From positions 365,413-429,412 of the forward strand of contig NZ_KN050825.1 in assembly GCF_000746205.1 (NCBI RefSeq): DNA of 64,000 bases. Reading direction: 5' to 3'. The notes below the pieces were generated by a model that saw only the letters and a program-made list of their open reading frames with translations, searched no databases and had not been told where the DNA came from. The DNA is from Halorubrum sp. BV1 (GTDB lineage: Archaea; Halobacteriota; Halobacteria; Halobacteriales; Haloferacaceae). The position numbers and the translations under genes were made by a program. Numbering within the stretch: position 1 is the stretch's first letter; every line of letters starts with the position of its first letter. This document shows, in pieces, positions 49,651 through 58,214 of this stretch.

Positions 49651-50106
49651 TTACGCGTCCTCTCGATCAACGGTGACGATCCGCCCCGTGAGCCGGTCGG
49701 GGGTGAACCGGTAGAGGTCGATGTCGAGGTCGGATTTTCCGTCCGCCCAGATCTCGAAGAGCGGGCGACGCGTCTCACCGTACTGTGCGATCGTCTCGGG
49801 CGTCAACTTATCGAGGTCGACCCGGTGAAGCGTGCCGACGCCGACGACGCTGCCGTAGCGGTCGCCGTCCTCCTCGTACACAACGATTCGGGCCTTCGGG
49901 CTCGATCGGAGGAACTCGCGCTTTTCGCTGTTCGGGGTCGACACCAGCCGGAGGAACGCGTCCCGCGACTCCGTGTCGAAGCCGTACGAGATGGGGATAG
50001 CGTAAGGGGTCTCGTCGCGCGCGAGAGAGAGCACGCCGGTCTCGTGTCGGGACAGAAACGCGTCGACCTCCGCGGGGGACATCTCGGCCTCGCTGTTCGT
50101 CGCCAT
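49651..50106 (-). CDS. Pyridoxamine 5'-phosphate oxidase-like flavin-binding protein
   Basis: The ATG at 50104-50106 gives 151 residues. The split-barrel fold is indicated by MSPAEVDAFLSRHETGVLSLARDETPYAIPISYGFD near the N-terminus, KREFLRSSPKARIVVYEEDGDRYGSVVGVGTLHRV, and the C-terminal DIDLYRFTPDRLTGRIVTVDRE. Proteins of this type bind FMN, F420 or haem; the true substrate is unknown. TATA-like CCTTTATCC on the minus strand at 50130-50138 lies about 28 bases before the ATG. Confidence 0.82.
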   Translation of the reverse strand: MATNSEAEMSPAEVDAFLSRHETGVLSLARDETPYAIPISYGFDTESRDAFLRLVSTPNSEKREFLRSSPKARIVVYEEDGDRYGSVVGVGTLHRVDLDKLTPETIAQYGETRRPLFEIWADGKSDLDIDLYRFTPDRLTGRIVTVDREDA

Positions 50107-50221
50107 ACGCACACCTCTGTGTACGTCGGGATAAAGGATACGAGATGCAAAAGACCGGACGACAGCGCAACCGCGCGACGGCGGGGCGGCGGTGCGACTG
50201 TACGGCTCGCCGACCCCTCGA

Positions 50222-50404
50222 TCACGAGAGACGGTCGGCCGTCGGCGTGCTCGCGGCAGAAGGGTTGTCGATGTCGGCCTCGGTGACGGCCGCGCCGCAG
50301 ACGACACAGCCCGCGTCGAGCAGCGTCGCCCGCATCGCGTCGTCCACCTCGATCGACCGGCGACACTCCGGGCAGACGAAAGTGTGTGTCTGTGCGTCCG
50401 TCAT
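50222..50404 (-). CDS. Small zinc ribbon protein, 60 residues
   Basis: The ATG at 50402-50404 starts a 60-residue protein with FVCPECRRSIEVDDAM and LLDAGCVVCGAAVTEADI, two CxxC pairs spaced as in a zinc ribbon. It resembles small haloarchaeal proteins I recall as DUF7560. The longer frame upstream is not conserved-looking. Function unknown. Confidence 0.72.
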   Translation of the reverse strand: MTDAQTHTFVCPECRRSIEVDDAMRATLLDAGCVVCGAAVTEADIDNPSAASTPTADRLS

Positions 50405-50521
50405 ACATACACATTCGATCCGAACGGTCATCAAGGATGGATCGGATTCCTGTCGGTTCGGAATTCGGTCACGCGACGACGCGGCCGCGCCACTGCGGTT
50501 CGATGGGGGGAGCAACCGCGG

Positions 50522-51163
50522 TCACTCGAGCACGGTCGAGAGCAGCTTCCGCTGTGCGGCGGCGACGTGCTCCGAGAACGTCGAGCGGTCGATACCGAGG
50601 GAGTCGGCGACCTCGCCGGCGTTGGCTCCCTTAGGGTGGTCGAAGTATCCCGCCTCGTACGCGGCGGTGAGCACCTCTCGCTGCCGTTCGGTCAGATCGC
50701 TCCGGTCGACGGTGACGAGGTCCGACTCCTCGGGCGTCGACGACGACTGGAGCAGCTGTAACACCTTCATGTCGGGACACGACTCCTGAAAGCCGTCGAG
50801 CACAGAGCGGAGGGACGGGAGGTCGGCAGCGTGAAACGTGACGATCAGCCGTCCGTCGCGGATCGTCGTTTCTGCGGCGGGGATCCCGTGGCGGTCGAGC
50901 ACGGTGAACGGCGAGTCGCCGCGACACGGCGTCTCGAAGCGATAGGCGGCCTTGGCACCGTAATCGAACACCACGTCCGCGTCACCGTCGCCGGCACCCT
51001 GGAAGTCGCGGTCCGTGATGAACTCGTAGACCACGGTGTCGGCGTCGCCGTTGGGACCGCTGCGGGCGACGCTGTAGATCGGCGTCGAGCCGTCGACGAA
51101 CTCCGCGAACGGCGACGGAGACGACACGGGAAGCGAGACTTCCGCTCTAATTCCGGGGCCCAT
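50522..51163 (-). CDS. Bat-like HTH_10 transcription regulator
   Basis: The ATG at 51163 gives 213 residues, the normal length of the short Bat-like regulators. Residues 1-150 form the bacterio-opsin activator domain (GIRAEVSLPV, TVVYEFITD, LPSLRSVLDGF). The C-terminal HTH_10 is VDRSDLTERQREVLTAAYEAGYFDHPKGANAGEVADSLGIDRSTFSEHVAAAQRKLL. Longer in-frame starts run into the divergent promoter and are rejected. It is divergent from a small HTH gene, and could control it or itself through the dyad in between. Confidence 0.85.
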   Translation of the reverse strand: MGPGIRAEVSLPVSSPSPFAEFVDGSTPIYSVARSGPNGDADTVVYEFITDRDFQGAGDGDADVVFDYGAKAAYRFETPCRGDSPFTVLDRHGIPAAETTIRDGRLIVTFHAADLPSLRSVLDGFQESCPDMKVLQLLQSSSTPEESDLVTVDRSDLTERQREVLTAAYEAGYFDHPKGANAGEVADSLGIDRSTFSEHVAAAQRKLLSTVLE

Positions 51164-51270
51164 CCACGTCCATCCGTGTTCGCCGGCGGTCAAAACGTTG
51201 ACGACGCGGGGGCTGCGTCCGGAACCGAGACTCGAACGCCGACGGGGTCGTCCGCCGCCTCCGCGCGATC

Positions 51271-51297
51271 TTATAAAATACCCCCTATATACAGGGG
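51271..51297 (+). promoter_or_regulatory. Promoter and CCCC/GGGG dyad in a divergent regulator gap
   Basis: TTATAAAATA at 51271-51280 is a strong TATA-like box. Directly next to it CCCCTATATACAGGGG (51282-51297) is an imperfect palindrome that itself contains TATATA. The TATATA lies about 45 bases before the ATG at 51333, and TTATAAAAT about 110 bases before the divergent gene. The palindrome is a candidate operator. Confidence 0.5.
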
Positions 51298-51332
51298 CGG
51301 TGTTGGGGTGTGTGGAACCGCTATCTACGTTC

Positions 51333-51722
51333 ATGAAGCGAAACGCTCCGCACGCGACCGGATCGATCACGGCGACCGAAGGCGACGAGACGCTAGACGA
51401 GTCGTTCGACCTCCTCGCAGACCCCGACTGTCGTGCGATCCTCCGCGCCGCCGACACGGCCATGACGACGAGCGAACTCGCGGAAACGTGCGACATCGCG
51501 CTCTCGACCGCCTACCGCAAGGTCGAGCGGCTGAGCGACACGCCCCTGTTGGTCGAGGGAGTCCGGTTCGATCCGGACGGCGACCACGCGGCGGAGTACA
51601 CGCGGGGACCGAGCGACGCCACGATCGAGTTCACCGGCGACGGCGTCACGCTGACGCTTGATATCCCCGATACGTCGGAGCCGGCGGCCGGCTTCGAGAC
51701 GACGGGCGTGTCGGCCGACTGA
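51333..51722 (+). CDS. Small winged-helix regulator
   Basis: The ATG at 51333 gives 129 residues. The winged-helix region (SFDLLADPDCRAILRAADTAMTTSELAETCDIALSTAYRKVERLSDTPLL) resembles ArsR/TrmB-like HTH proteins that are common in haloarchaea. A short beta-rich C-terminal part follows (ATIEFTGDGVTLTLDIP). It has no ligand-binding cysteines. It lies between a divergent Bat-like gene and a downstream PAS histidine kinase, so the three may form a signalling group. Confidence 0.8.
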   Translation: MKRNAPHATGSITATEGDETLDESFDLLADPDCRAILRAADTAMTTSELAETCDIALSTAYRKVERLSDTPLLVEGVRFDPDGDHAAEYTRGPSDATIEFTGDGVTLTLDIPDTSEPAAGFETTGVSAD

Positions 51723-51809
51723 GCGCCGGACGATAGGGGAGTGCGGATTTCGGGGCGTCCGTCTCGTGTGTCCCGGCTCCGTTTCGTTTCTGATAATTCC
51801 AGAAGCAGG

Positions 51810-51817
51810 CTTATACT
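51810..51817 (+). promoter_or_regulatory. TATA-like box for the PAS kinase at 51840
   Basis: CTTATACT is centred 27 bases before the ATG, the spacing of a leaderless transcript, so the kinase probably has its own promoter. Confidence 0.45.
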
Positions 51818-51839
51818 TGCGCACAGACGCGGTTCCGAT

Positions 51840-53567
51840 ATGTGTCAGCGGCCGGACCCCGGAACACTCATCGACCTCGCCCAAGACAAGGTCGTGGTGC
51901 TCGACGCCGACGGGGTCTACCGATACTGCAACGCGGCCGTCGTCGACCTGCTCGGCTTCGAGCCCGACGAGCTGATCGGCGCGGACGCGTTCGACCTCGT
52001 TCATCCCGAAGACAGGGAGCGAGTCCGAGCCGCCTTCGACGCGATCGTTGCCGGCGAGCGCGAGACGGATGAGGCGATCGAATACCGGTACAGCACTGCC
52101 GACGGCGAGTGGATCTGGCTCCGAACGACGGTATACGCTCCCCCTGAGACGGACGTCGACGGCTACGTGTTGACCTCACGCGACGTCACGAAGGAGGTGG
52201 AGTCGCGGCGGCGGCTGGAGACTATCGCCTCGGCGTCGGCGGACGTGTTCTGGATGTTCTCGGCCGACTGGAGCGAGCTGCTGTTCGTCAACGACGCGGT
52301 CGAGGAGGTGTACGGAGTGTCCGTGGAGACGCTCGAACGAGAGCCGCAGAGCTTCCTCCGTGCGGTTCACCCCGACGACCGGCCCTACGTCGAACGCGCG
52401 ATGAACCGCCTCTCGAACGGCGATTCGACCCACGTCGACTACCGGCTCGGAACCGACGAGGGAGCGACCACATGGGTCCGCGTGCCGGGAGAACCGGTGG
52501 TCGAACACGGAGAGGTGGTCGCAGTGACCGGGTTCGCGCGCGACGTGACAGAGGAGTATCGACGGGAGCGACAGCTCGCGGTGCTGGACAACCTGTTGCG
52601 TCACACGATTCGGAACGACATGAACATCGTCGACGGCACCGCGGAGCAGATCGCCGATCGGGTGGCCGATGCGAGCGGGTCGAGCGACGACGCCGACAGC
52701 GACCACGACCGCGCCCGCGACACCGCGGGACCGTTACCCGTCGACGCCGCCGACGCCGTCACGGAACACGTCGAGACGATCCGACGAGTCGCGGACGACC
52801 TGCTGACGACAGCCGAAAAGCAGCGCGGGGTGATCGAGATGCTCCACCAACGCAGGTCACCGCACCCGGTCTCGCTCCGACCGGCCGTCGAGACCGCCGT
52901 CGAGATGGTCGCTGACGGCGTTTCGGGTCCGATCGTCGTCGACTGCAAGGAGTCGACCGGCGCGAGCGCGGACGGGACGGGTGCGCGAGGGTCGCCCGAC
53001 GGCGGAACCGTCGGCCCGTCCGGATCGCGTCACGACGGGGTGGACGACCTCGGAACGGGCGCGACTGGGTCCGAGTCGAGCGCAGGCGGTTCCGAAGCGC
53101 ACGCCGCCGACGGGGCGGTTCCGCGGCTCGTCGCCTCGTGTCCGTCCGACGTGTCCGCGTTCACGCACCCGGAGATCGACTACGCGATCGCCGAGCTGGT
53201 CGACAACGCGGTCGAACACGCGGCGTCGACGCCCGCGGTCCAGATCGACGTGACTGTCTCGGCCGACACCGTCGATATCGCCGTGTGGGACAACTGCGAG
53301 CCGATTCCGCCGGAGGAGCGGTCCGCAGTCACCGACCGATGGGAGATGGACGCCCTCAATCACACCGACGGGATGGGACTGTGGCTCGTCTACTGGATCG
53401 CAGACAGGTCCGGCGGCGACATCACGTTCGACACCCACGAGGGCGGCAACGTCGTGACGCTCTCGCTCCCGAACGCCGACTGTGACGACGCCGAAGACGC
53501 CGTCGACCCGACCGCAGGCGACGGGCGGGGACCGCCCCGGAGACTGAACGCGATCTCGAACGACTGA
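51840..53567 (+). CDS. PAS-domain sensor histidine kinase
   Basis: The ATG at 51840 gives 575 residues without membrane segments. Two PAS domains lie at about 10-120 (VVVLDADGVYRYCNAAVVDLLGFEPDELIG) and 125-240 (DVFWMFSADWSELLFVNDAVEEVYG). The phosphoacceptor helix has H255 in LLRHTIRNDMNIVDG. Two acidic or Gly/Ser-rich inserts occur, one after the H-box and one of about 50 residues before the ATPase. The HATPase has AIAELVDNAVEHA, VWDNCEPIPPEE and HTDGMGLWLVYWI. No LOV cysteine is present. Signal and partner are unknown. Confidence 0.87.
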   Translation: MCQRPDPGTLIDLAQDKVVVLDADGVYRYCNAAVVDLLGFEPDELIGADAFDLVHPEDRERVRAAFDAIVAGERETDEAIEYRYSTADGEWIWLRTTVYAPPETDVDGYVLTSRDVTKEVESRRRLETIASASADVFWMFSADWSELLFVNDAVEEVYGVSVETLEREPQSFLRAVHPDDRPYVERAMNRLSNGDSTHVDYRLGTDEGATTWVRVPGEPVVEHGEVVAVTGFARDVTEEYRRERQLAVLDNLLRHTIRNDMNIVDGTAEQIADRVADASGSSDDADSDHDRARDTAGPLPVDAADAVTEHVETIRRVADDLLTTAEKQRGVIEMLHQRRSPHPVSLRPAVETAVEMVADGVSGPIVVDCKESTGASADGTGARGSPDGGTVGPSGSRHDGVDDLGTGATGSESSAGGSEAHAADGAVPRLVASCPSDVSAFTHPEIDYAIAELVDNAVEHAASTPAVQIDVTVSADTVDIAVWDNCEPIPPEERSAVTDRWEMDALNHTDGMGLWLVYWIADRSGGDITFDTHEGGNVVTLSLPNADCDDAEDAVDPTAGDGRGPPRRLNAISND

Positions 53568-53624
53568 AGCGACCACGGGATCGGAGAGACAGCGACGGGG
53601 ACGTCCACCCGACGAGAGTGGACA

Positions 53625-53700
53625 GTGTCTCTGACGGTGGGTTGAACGGTGTCTCTGACGGTGGGTTGAACGGTGTCTCTGACGGTGGTGGAACAGTGTC
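53625..53700. repeat. 24-base tandem repeat, about three copies
   Basis: GTGTCTCTGACGGTGGG-type units start at 53625, 53649 and 53673 (period 24), and a shortened one starts at 53696. The first two units are identical. The 62-residue frame across it (53618-53806) runs into the next gene's start and is not credible. Confidence 0.8.
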
Positions 53701-53805
53701 TCGGGCGGCTTGCGGGGGAGACAGAGACGTCAGTCGAGTGATTAACTCGGCTCGTGAAACCGCTCCCACCGATCTTAAGCCACCGGTTTGCGTAGGTGAT
53801 CGTTG

Positions 53806-55935
53806 ATGGGTACGCTCAACGAGCTGTTCGACCCGGACCGGGTCGCCGTCGTCGGCGCAACCGCCCGCGAGGGAGCTGTCGGGCGGGCCGTCACGTCGAA
53901 CCTGCTCGACGACTTCGACGGCGACACCGTCCCGGTCAACCCGAACTACGACGAGGTGCTCGGGACGCCCTGCGTGGACGGGGTCAGCGAGGCCGACGCC
54001 GACGTCGCGGTGATCGTCGTGCCGCCCGCGATCGTGTTGGACGCGATCGAGGCATGTGGCGAGGCCGGCGTCGGCAACGTCGTCGTGATCACCGCCGGGT
54101 TCGGCGAGACCGGGGAGGATGGGGCTGCGAGGGAGCGTCGCCTCGCAGAGCTAGCCGACGAGTACGATCTCAACCTCGTCGGCCCAAACAGCTTGGGGAT
54201 CATGTCGACTCCCTCCGGGATGAACGCGACGTTCGGCCCGGAGAACGCCTTACCCGGCGGGCTCTCCTTTATGAGCCAGTCGGGGGCGTTCGTCACCGCC
54301 GTGCTCGACTGGGCCAACGACAACGGGATCGGCTTCAAAGACGTCGTGTCGCTCGGGAACAAGGCGGTCTTAGACGAGACGGACTTCGTCTCTCACTGGG
54401 GGGACGACGACGAGACCGACGTCATCATCGGCTACCTAGAGGGGATCGAGGACGGCCGCGAGTTCATCGACGCCGCCCGCGAGACCACACAGGAGACGCC
54501 GATCGTCGCCGTGAAATCGGGGCGGACGAGCGCCGGCGCGCAGGCCGCCTCCTCACACACCGGGACGCTCGCCGGCTCCGAGAAGGCGTACGAGGCCGGG
54601 CTCGATCAGGCGGGCGTCATCCGCGCGGAGTCGGTCGACGAACTGTTCGACGCCGCCGGCATCTTAGGCAGCCAGCCGCTTCCCGACACCGACAGCGTCG
54701 CCGTCGTCACGAACGCCGGCGGCCCCGGCGTGATGGCGACCGACGCGGTCGGCGACGCCGACCTCGACATGGCCTCGTTCACCCGCGAGACGAGCGACCG
54801 GCTCGCCGACGCGATGCCCGCGGAAGCGAACATCCACAACCCGGTCGACGTGATCGGCGACGCCGACGTGGAGCGGTTCCGCGAGGCGCTCGAAATCACC
54901 GTGCGCGACGACAACGTCGGAGCCGCGCTCGTGTTGGCCGCGCCGACGGCGACGATCGACTTCGCCGACCTCGCGGACGCGATAGAGGCCGTAAGCGGGG
55001 AGATGGACGCACCCGTGGCCGCCTGCCTGATGGGCGGCGACCGGACCCGCGAGCCGAAACAGCAGCTGCAGTCGAAGGGGATCCCCTGCTACTTCGACCC
55101 CGCCCGCGCCATCGACAGTCTCGCGACGCTCGCGGAGTACCGCGATATCAAGACGCGCGAGTACGCGGACCCGATGACGTTCGACGTGGACCGCGAGCGC
55201 GCTCGCGGGATCCTAGAGACGGTGCGCGAGCGCGACGATAATCGCTTAGGCGTCGAGGCGATGGAGCTTCTCGACGCGTACGGGATCGCCACGCCCGCGG
55301 GCGAGATCGTCGACTCGCCGGAGCGCGCCCGGGAGGTCGCTGCCGAGATCGACGGGGACGTGGTGATGAAGATCGTCTCGCCCGACATCCTCCACAAGTC
55401 CGACATCGGCGGCGTCGCCGTCGGCGTCGAAGACGGCGACGTCGCGGACACCTACGAGACCCTGATCACTCGCGCGCGAAACTACCAGCCCGACGCGGCC
55501 ATCCTCGGCGTACAGGTGCAGGAGATGGTCGAATTAGACGACGGCGTCGAGACGATCGTCGGTATGAACCGCGACCCGCAGTTCGGTCCGCTGTTGATGT
55601 TCGGACTCGGCGGAATCTTCGTGGAGGTGATGGAAGACACCACCTTCCGCGTCGCGCCCGTCTCGAAGCCGGAAGCCAGAGAGATGACAGAGGAGATCCA
55701 GTCTGCCCCTCTCCTTCGCGGGGCGCGCGGGCGCGACTCCGTCGACGTCGACGCCGTGATCGAGACGATCGGTCGGCTCTCACAGCTGGTCACCGACTTT
55801 CCCGCGATCCTCGAACTCGATATCAACCCCCTCGTCGCACTGCCCGACGACGACGGCGGCACGAACGCCGCCGCCGTCGACGTGAGACTCACCGTCGACC
55901 CGGAAGAACTCGACTCGGAGGAACCCGACCAATGA
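53806..55935 (+). CDS. acd: ADP-forming acetate/acyl-CoA ligase, fused alpha-beta subunits
   Basis: The 709-residue enzyme makes ATP from ADP and phosphate while converting acyl-CoA to the acid. The order is CoA-binding (DRVAVVGATAREGAVGRAV), the succinyl-CoA synthetase-like domain with phosphohistidine H251 in SSHTGTLAGS, and then the ATP-grasp part (AYGIATPAGEIVDSPERA, VVMKIVSPDILHKSDIGGV, FGPLLMFGLGGIFVEVMEDTTFRVAP, ELDINPL). In haloarchaea this enzyme produces acetate in overflow metabolism. The start is set at ATG 53806; a TTG one codon earlier is ignored. The stop overlaps the start of the next gene by four bases. Confidence 0.92.
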   Translation: MGTLNELFDPDRVAVVGATAREGAVGRAVTSNLLDDFDGDTVPVNPNYDEVLGTPCVDGVSEADADVAVIVVPPAIVLDAIEACGEAGVGNVVVITAGFGETGEDGAARERRLAELADEYDLNLVGPNSLGIMSTPSGMNATFGPENALPGGLSFMSQSGAFVTAVLDWANDNGIGFKDVVSLGNKAVLDETDFVSHWGDDDETDVIIGYLEGIEDGREFIDAARETTQETPIVAVKSGRTSAGAQAASSHTGTLAGSEKAYEAGLDQAGVIRAESVDELFDAAGILGSQPLPDTDSVAVVTNAGGPGVMATDAVGDADLDMASFTRETSDRLADAMPAEANIHNPVDVIGDADVERFREALEITVRDDNVGAALVLAAPTATIDFADLADAIEAVSGEMDAPVAACLMGGDRTREPKQQLQSKGIPCYFDPARAIDSLATLAEYRDIKTREYADPMTFDVDRERARGILETVRERDDNRLGVEAMELLDAYGIATPAGEIVDSPERAREVAAEIDGDVVMKIVSPDILHKSDIGGVAVGVEDGDVADTYETLITRARNYQPDAAILGVQVQEMVELDDGVETIVGMNRDPQFGPLLMFGLGGIFVEVMEDTTFRVAPVSKPEAREMTEEIQSAPLLRGARGRDSVDVDAVIETIGRLSQLVTDFPAILELDINPLVALPDDDGGTNAAAVDVRLTVDPEELDSEEPDQ

Positions 55936-56993
55936 CAGACACACCCACGACACTCGTCACCGCGACCGGAGAACACGTCGGAAAGACCGCGATCACCGTC
56001 GCCCTCGCGCGGCTCGCCGCCGACCGCGACCGCAGCGTCGGCTACATGAAGCCGAAGGGGACCCGGCTCCAGTCGAACGTCGGCAAAACGCTCGATCAGG
56101 ACCCCATGCTGGCCCGCGAGGTGCTCGGATTAGACGCCGAGATGCACCAGATGGAGCCGGTCGTCTACTCGCCAACGTTCGTCGAGGGCGCGATCCGCGG
56201 CACTGAGGACCCGGACGCGCTGCGCGACCGGATCCGGGAGGAGTACGAGGCGCTCGCGGCCGACCGCGACCACATGTTCGTCGAGGGCGGCGGGAGCTGG
56301 ACCACGGGCGGCGTGGTCGACCTGACCGACGTCGACGTCGCGGACCTGTTCGACGCGCGCGTCGTCTTGGCCGCCGAGTACGCGTCGCCGAACGATCTCG
56401 ACGAAGTGCTCGCGGCCGCCGACGCCTTCGGTGACCGGCTCGCCGGCGTCGTGTTCAACAAGGTCTCGGACGACGCGTTCGACTCGCTCGACCAAGACGG
56501 GATCCCGTTCCTCGAATCGAAGGGCATCACCGTCTTCGGCGCGATTCCGCACGAGAAGGAGCTCGCCGGCGTCACCGTCGGCGAACTCGCCGACGAGCTG
56601 GGCGCGGAGCTACTGACCGACGCGCCGACCGACGCGTTCGTGGAGCGGTTCCTCGTGGGCGCGATGGGCGGCGACGAAGCGCTCCGCTACTTCCGGCGCG
56701 CGCGCGACGCCGCCGTGATAACCGGCGGCGACCGCGCGGACGTCCAGACCGCGGCGCTCGATGCCTCGGGTGTCGCGTGTCTCGTTCTCACGGGCGGCCA
56801 TCGACCGTCCGGAGCGGTGCTCGGCAAGGCCGCGGACGCCGGCACGCCCGTTCTCGCGGTGAACACCGACACCGTCACCACCATCGACCGGGCGGAGGGC
56901 ATCGTCCGCGGCGGTCGCACCCGCGACGCGCGCACCGTTGAACGGATGGCAGCGCTGCTCGACGCGCACGTCGACGTCGACGGGCTCCTCTGA
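55932..56993 (+). CDS. Pta-like regulatory protein (dethiobiotin-synthetase-like plus DRTGG domain)
   Basis: The 353-residue protein begins with a BioD-like P-loop domain (LVTATGEHVGKTAITVALARLA, GYMKPKGTRLQSNVG, MFVEGGGSWTTGG). A DRTGG domain follows (LLTDAPTDAFVERFLVGAMGGDEALRYFRRARDAAVITGGDRADVQTAAL, LTGGHRPSGAVLGKA). This matches the N-terminal part of long bacterial phosphotransacetylases, but the catalytic PTA_PTB domain is missing. It is therefore probably not an acetyltransferase. It is coupled to acd by an ATGA overlap and may regulate or assist that enzyme. Confidence 0.82.
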   Translation: MTDTPTTLVTATGEHVGKTAITVALARLAADRDRSVGYMKPKGTRLQSNVGKTLDQDPMLAREVLGLDAEMHQMEPVVYSPTFVEGAIRGTEDPDALRDRIREEYEALAADRDHMFVEGGGSWTTGGVVDLTDVDVADLFDARVVLAAEYASPNDLDEVLAAADAFGDRLAGVVFNKVSDDAFDSLDQDGIPFLESKGITVFGAIPHEKELAGVTVGELADELGAELLTDAPTDAFVERFLVGAMGGDEALRYFRRARDAAVITGGDRADVQTAALDASGVACLVLTGGHRPSGAVLGKAADAGTPVLAVNTDTVTTIDRAEGIVRGGRTRDARTVERMAALLDAHVDVDGLL

Positions 56994-57122
56994 GGCGGGA
57001 GAGGCCGGCTGGATCGCAACGGGGACCCGACTCCGGACGTTCACCGGGCGATCCCGTCGCCGTCGACCGACACGGGCGAACGTCTGACATACTGTTTTCA
57101 GGGAGGACGACGTAGGCCGCCT

Positions 57123-58172
57123 ATGACCAGTCTCTCGGAGGCGTACGGTGGACGGGGACGCTCCGAGGTAGATCCGCGTCGGCTGTACCTCGGCGTGGGC
57201 TCGTTCGTCGTCGGTGCGCTCCTGCTCGTCGCCGGAATTCTCGTGGCCGCAGAGGTAGTGCTCCCGAGCGGCTATGGCTCCGGTGCGGCGCGGCGGGTCG
57301 GCGGCGTGCTCGGCGGCGTGGGCGTCCCCCTGTTGTTGCTCGGCGTGATGACCGTGCTGCCGGCGAATCGGACCACCCGGGCGACGGCCGTGATCGGAGC
57401 CGCAGTCATGTGTCTCGGCGTCGCGCTGTTCGCGTACGCGTACCCGTACCACTGGGTCGGCGGCCCGCGCCCCGAGTTAACCGACCTCACGCTCCCGACC
57501 GCGGGACTGTACTTCCTCGGCGCGGCGACGACGATGTGGAGCGTGTTCGTCGGCGTCGCCAACTTCAAGACGCGGAACGACCCCGGCGGGACCGTGACGA
57601 TGGAAGTCACGCACAAGGGCGAAACGAAGGTGATCGAGGTCGGCCGCGACCAGCTCGACGGGATGGGCGGCGTGGGCCTCCTCGGCGGGACGCCGGACGG
57701 TAACGTCGAGACGCAGACCAACCGACCGGACGAGACGGACCGGTCCGGCGGCGGGTCGGTCACCGGGGAGACGGTCGGAAACGGGACGGCGAGCGAGAGA
57801 AGCCGCGACGACGCCGCCGAGTCGACCGGCGGGGGCGGGAGCGCGGGCGGCCGGTCGCCGACCCCCACCGGCGGCGTTCCCGGCACCGGACCCGGGTCCG
57901 CCGGCGTCAGCGACGGCGGGAGCAACCCGACCGCGATCAGATCGCCGCTCGACGACGCGCAAGCGGCTGGACCCGACGGCCCCGACGCCGCGCCGTCACA
58001 GCCCGGATCGGCGGGCGGGGCGTCGCCGCGCGACGGCCCCGGTGACACCTACTGCGGGAACTGCGCGCAGTTCGACTACGTCCGCACGGACCACGGCATG
58101 CAGCCGTACTGCGGACACTACGACGAACTGATGGACGACATGGACGCGTGCGACGAGTGGACTCCTCGGTAG
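57123..58172 (+). CDS. Membrane protein with C-terminal Cys/His motif (DUF7139-like)
   Basis: The 349-residue protein has four or five membrane segments in residues 20-160 (LYLGVGSFVVGALLLVAGILV, VGVPLLLLGVMTVLP, ATAVIGAAVMCLGVALFAYAY, GLYFLGAATTMWSVFVGVANF). A segment with TMEVTHKGETKVIEVGRDQL follows, then 110 residues of Gly/Ser/Pro/Asp-rich linker. A conserved tail ends the protein (DTYCGNCAQFDYV, MQPYCGHYDELMDDMDACDEW), a likely zinc site. Function unknown. Confidence 0.78.
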   Translation: MTSLSEAYGGRGRSEVDPRRLYLGVGSFVVGALLLVAGILVAAEVVLPSGYGSGAARRVGGVLGGVGVPLLLLGVMTVLPANRTTRATAVIGAAVMCLGVALFAYAYPYHWVGGPRPELTDLTLPTAGLYFLGAATTMWSVFVGVANFKTRNDPGGTVTMEVTHKGETKVIEVGRDQLDGMGGVGLLGGTPDGNVETQTNRPDETDRSGGGSVTGETVGNGTASERSRDDAAESTGGGGSAGGRSPTPTGGVPGTGPGSAGVSDGGSNPTAIRSPLDDAQAAGPDGPDAAPSQPGSAGGASPRDGPGDTYCGNCAQFDYVRTDHGMQPYCGHYDELMDDMDACDEWTPR

Positions 58173-58214
58173 GGGGCATCGCCCGGAGCGGCCCGGCAAG
58201 ATCGGGGTCACCGT

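Noticed and set aside
53618..53806. 62-residue frame over the 24-base repeat
   Set aside because: It is open only because the repeat period is a multiple of three, and it runs into the acd start.
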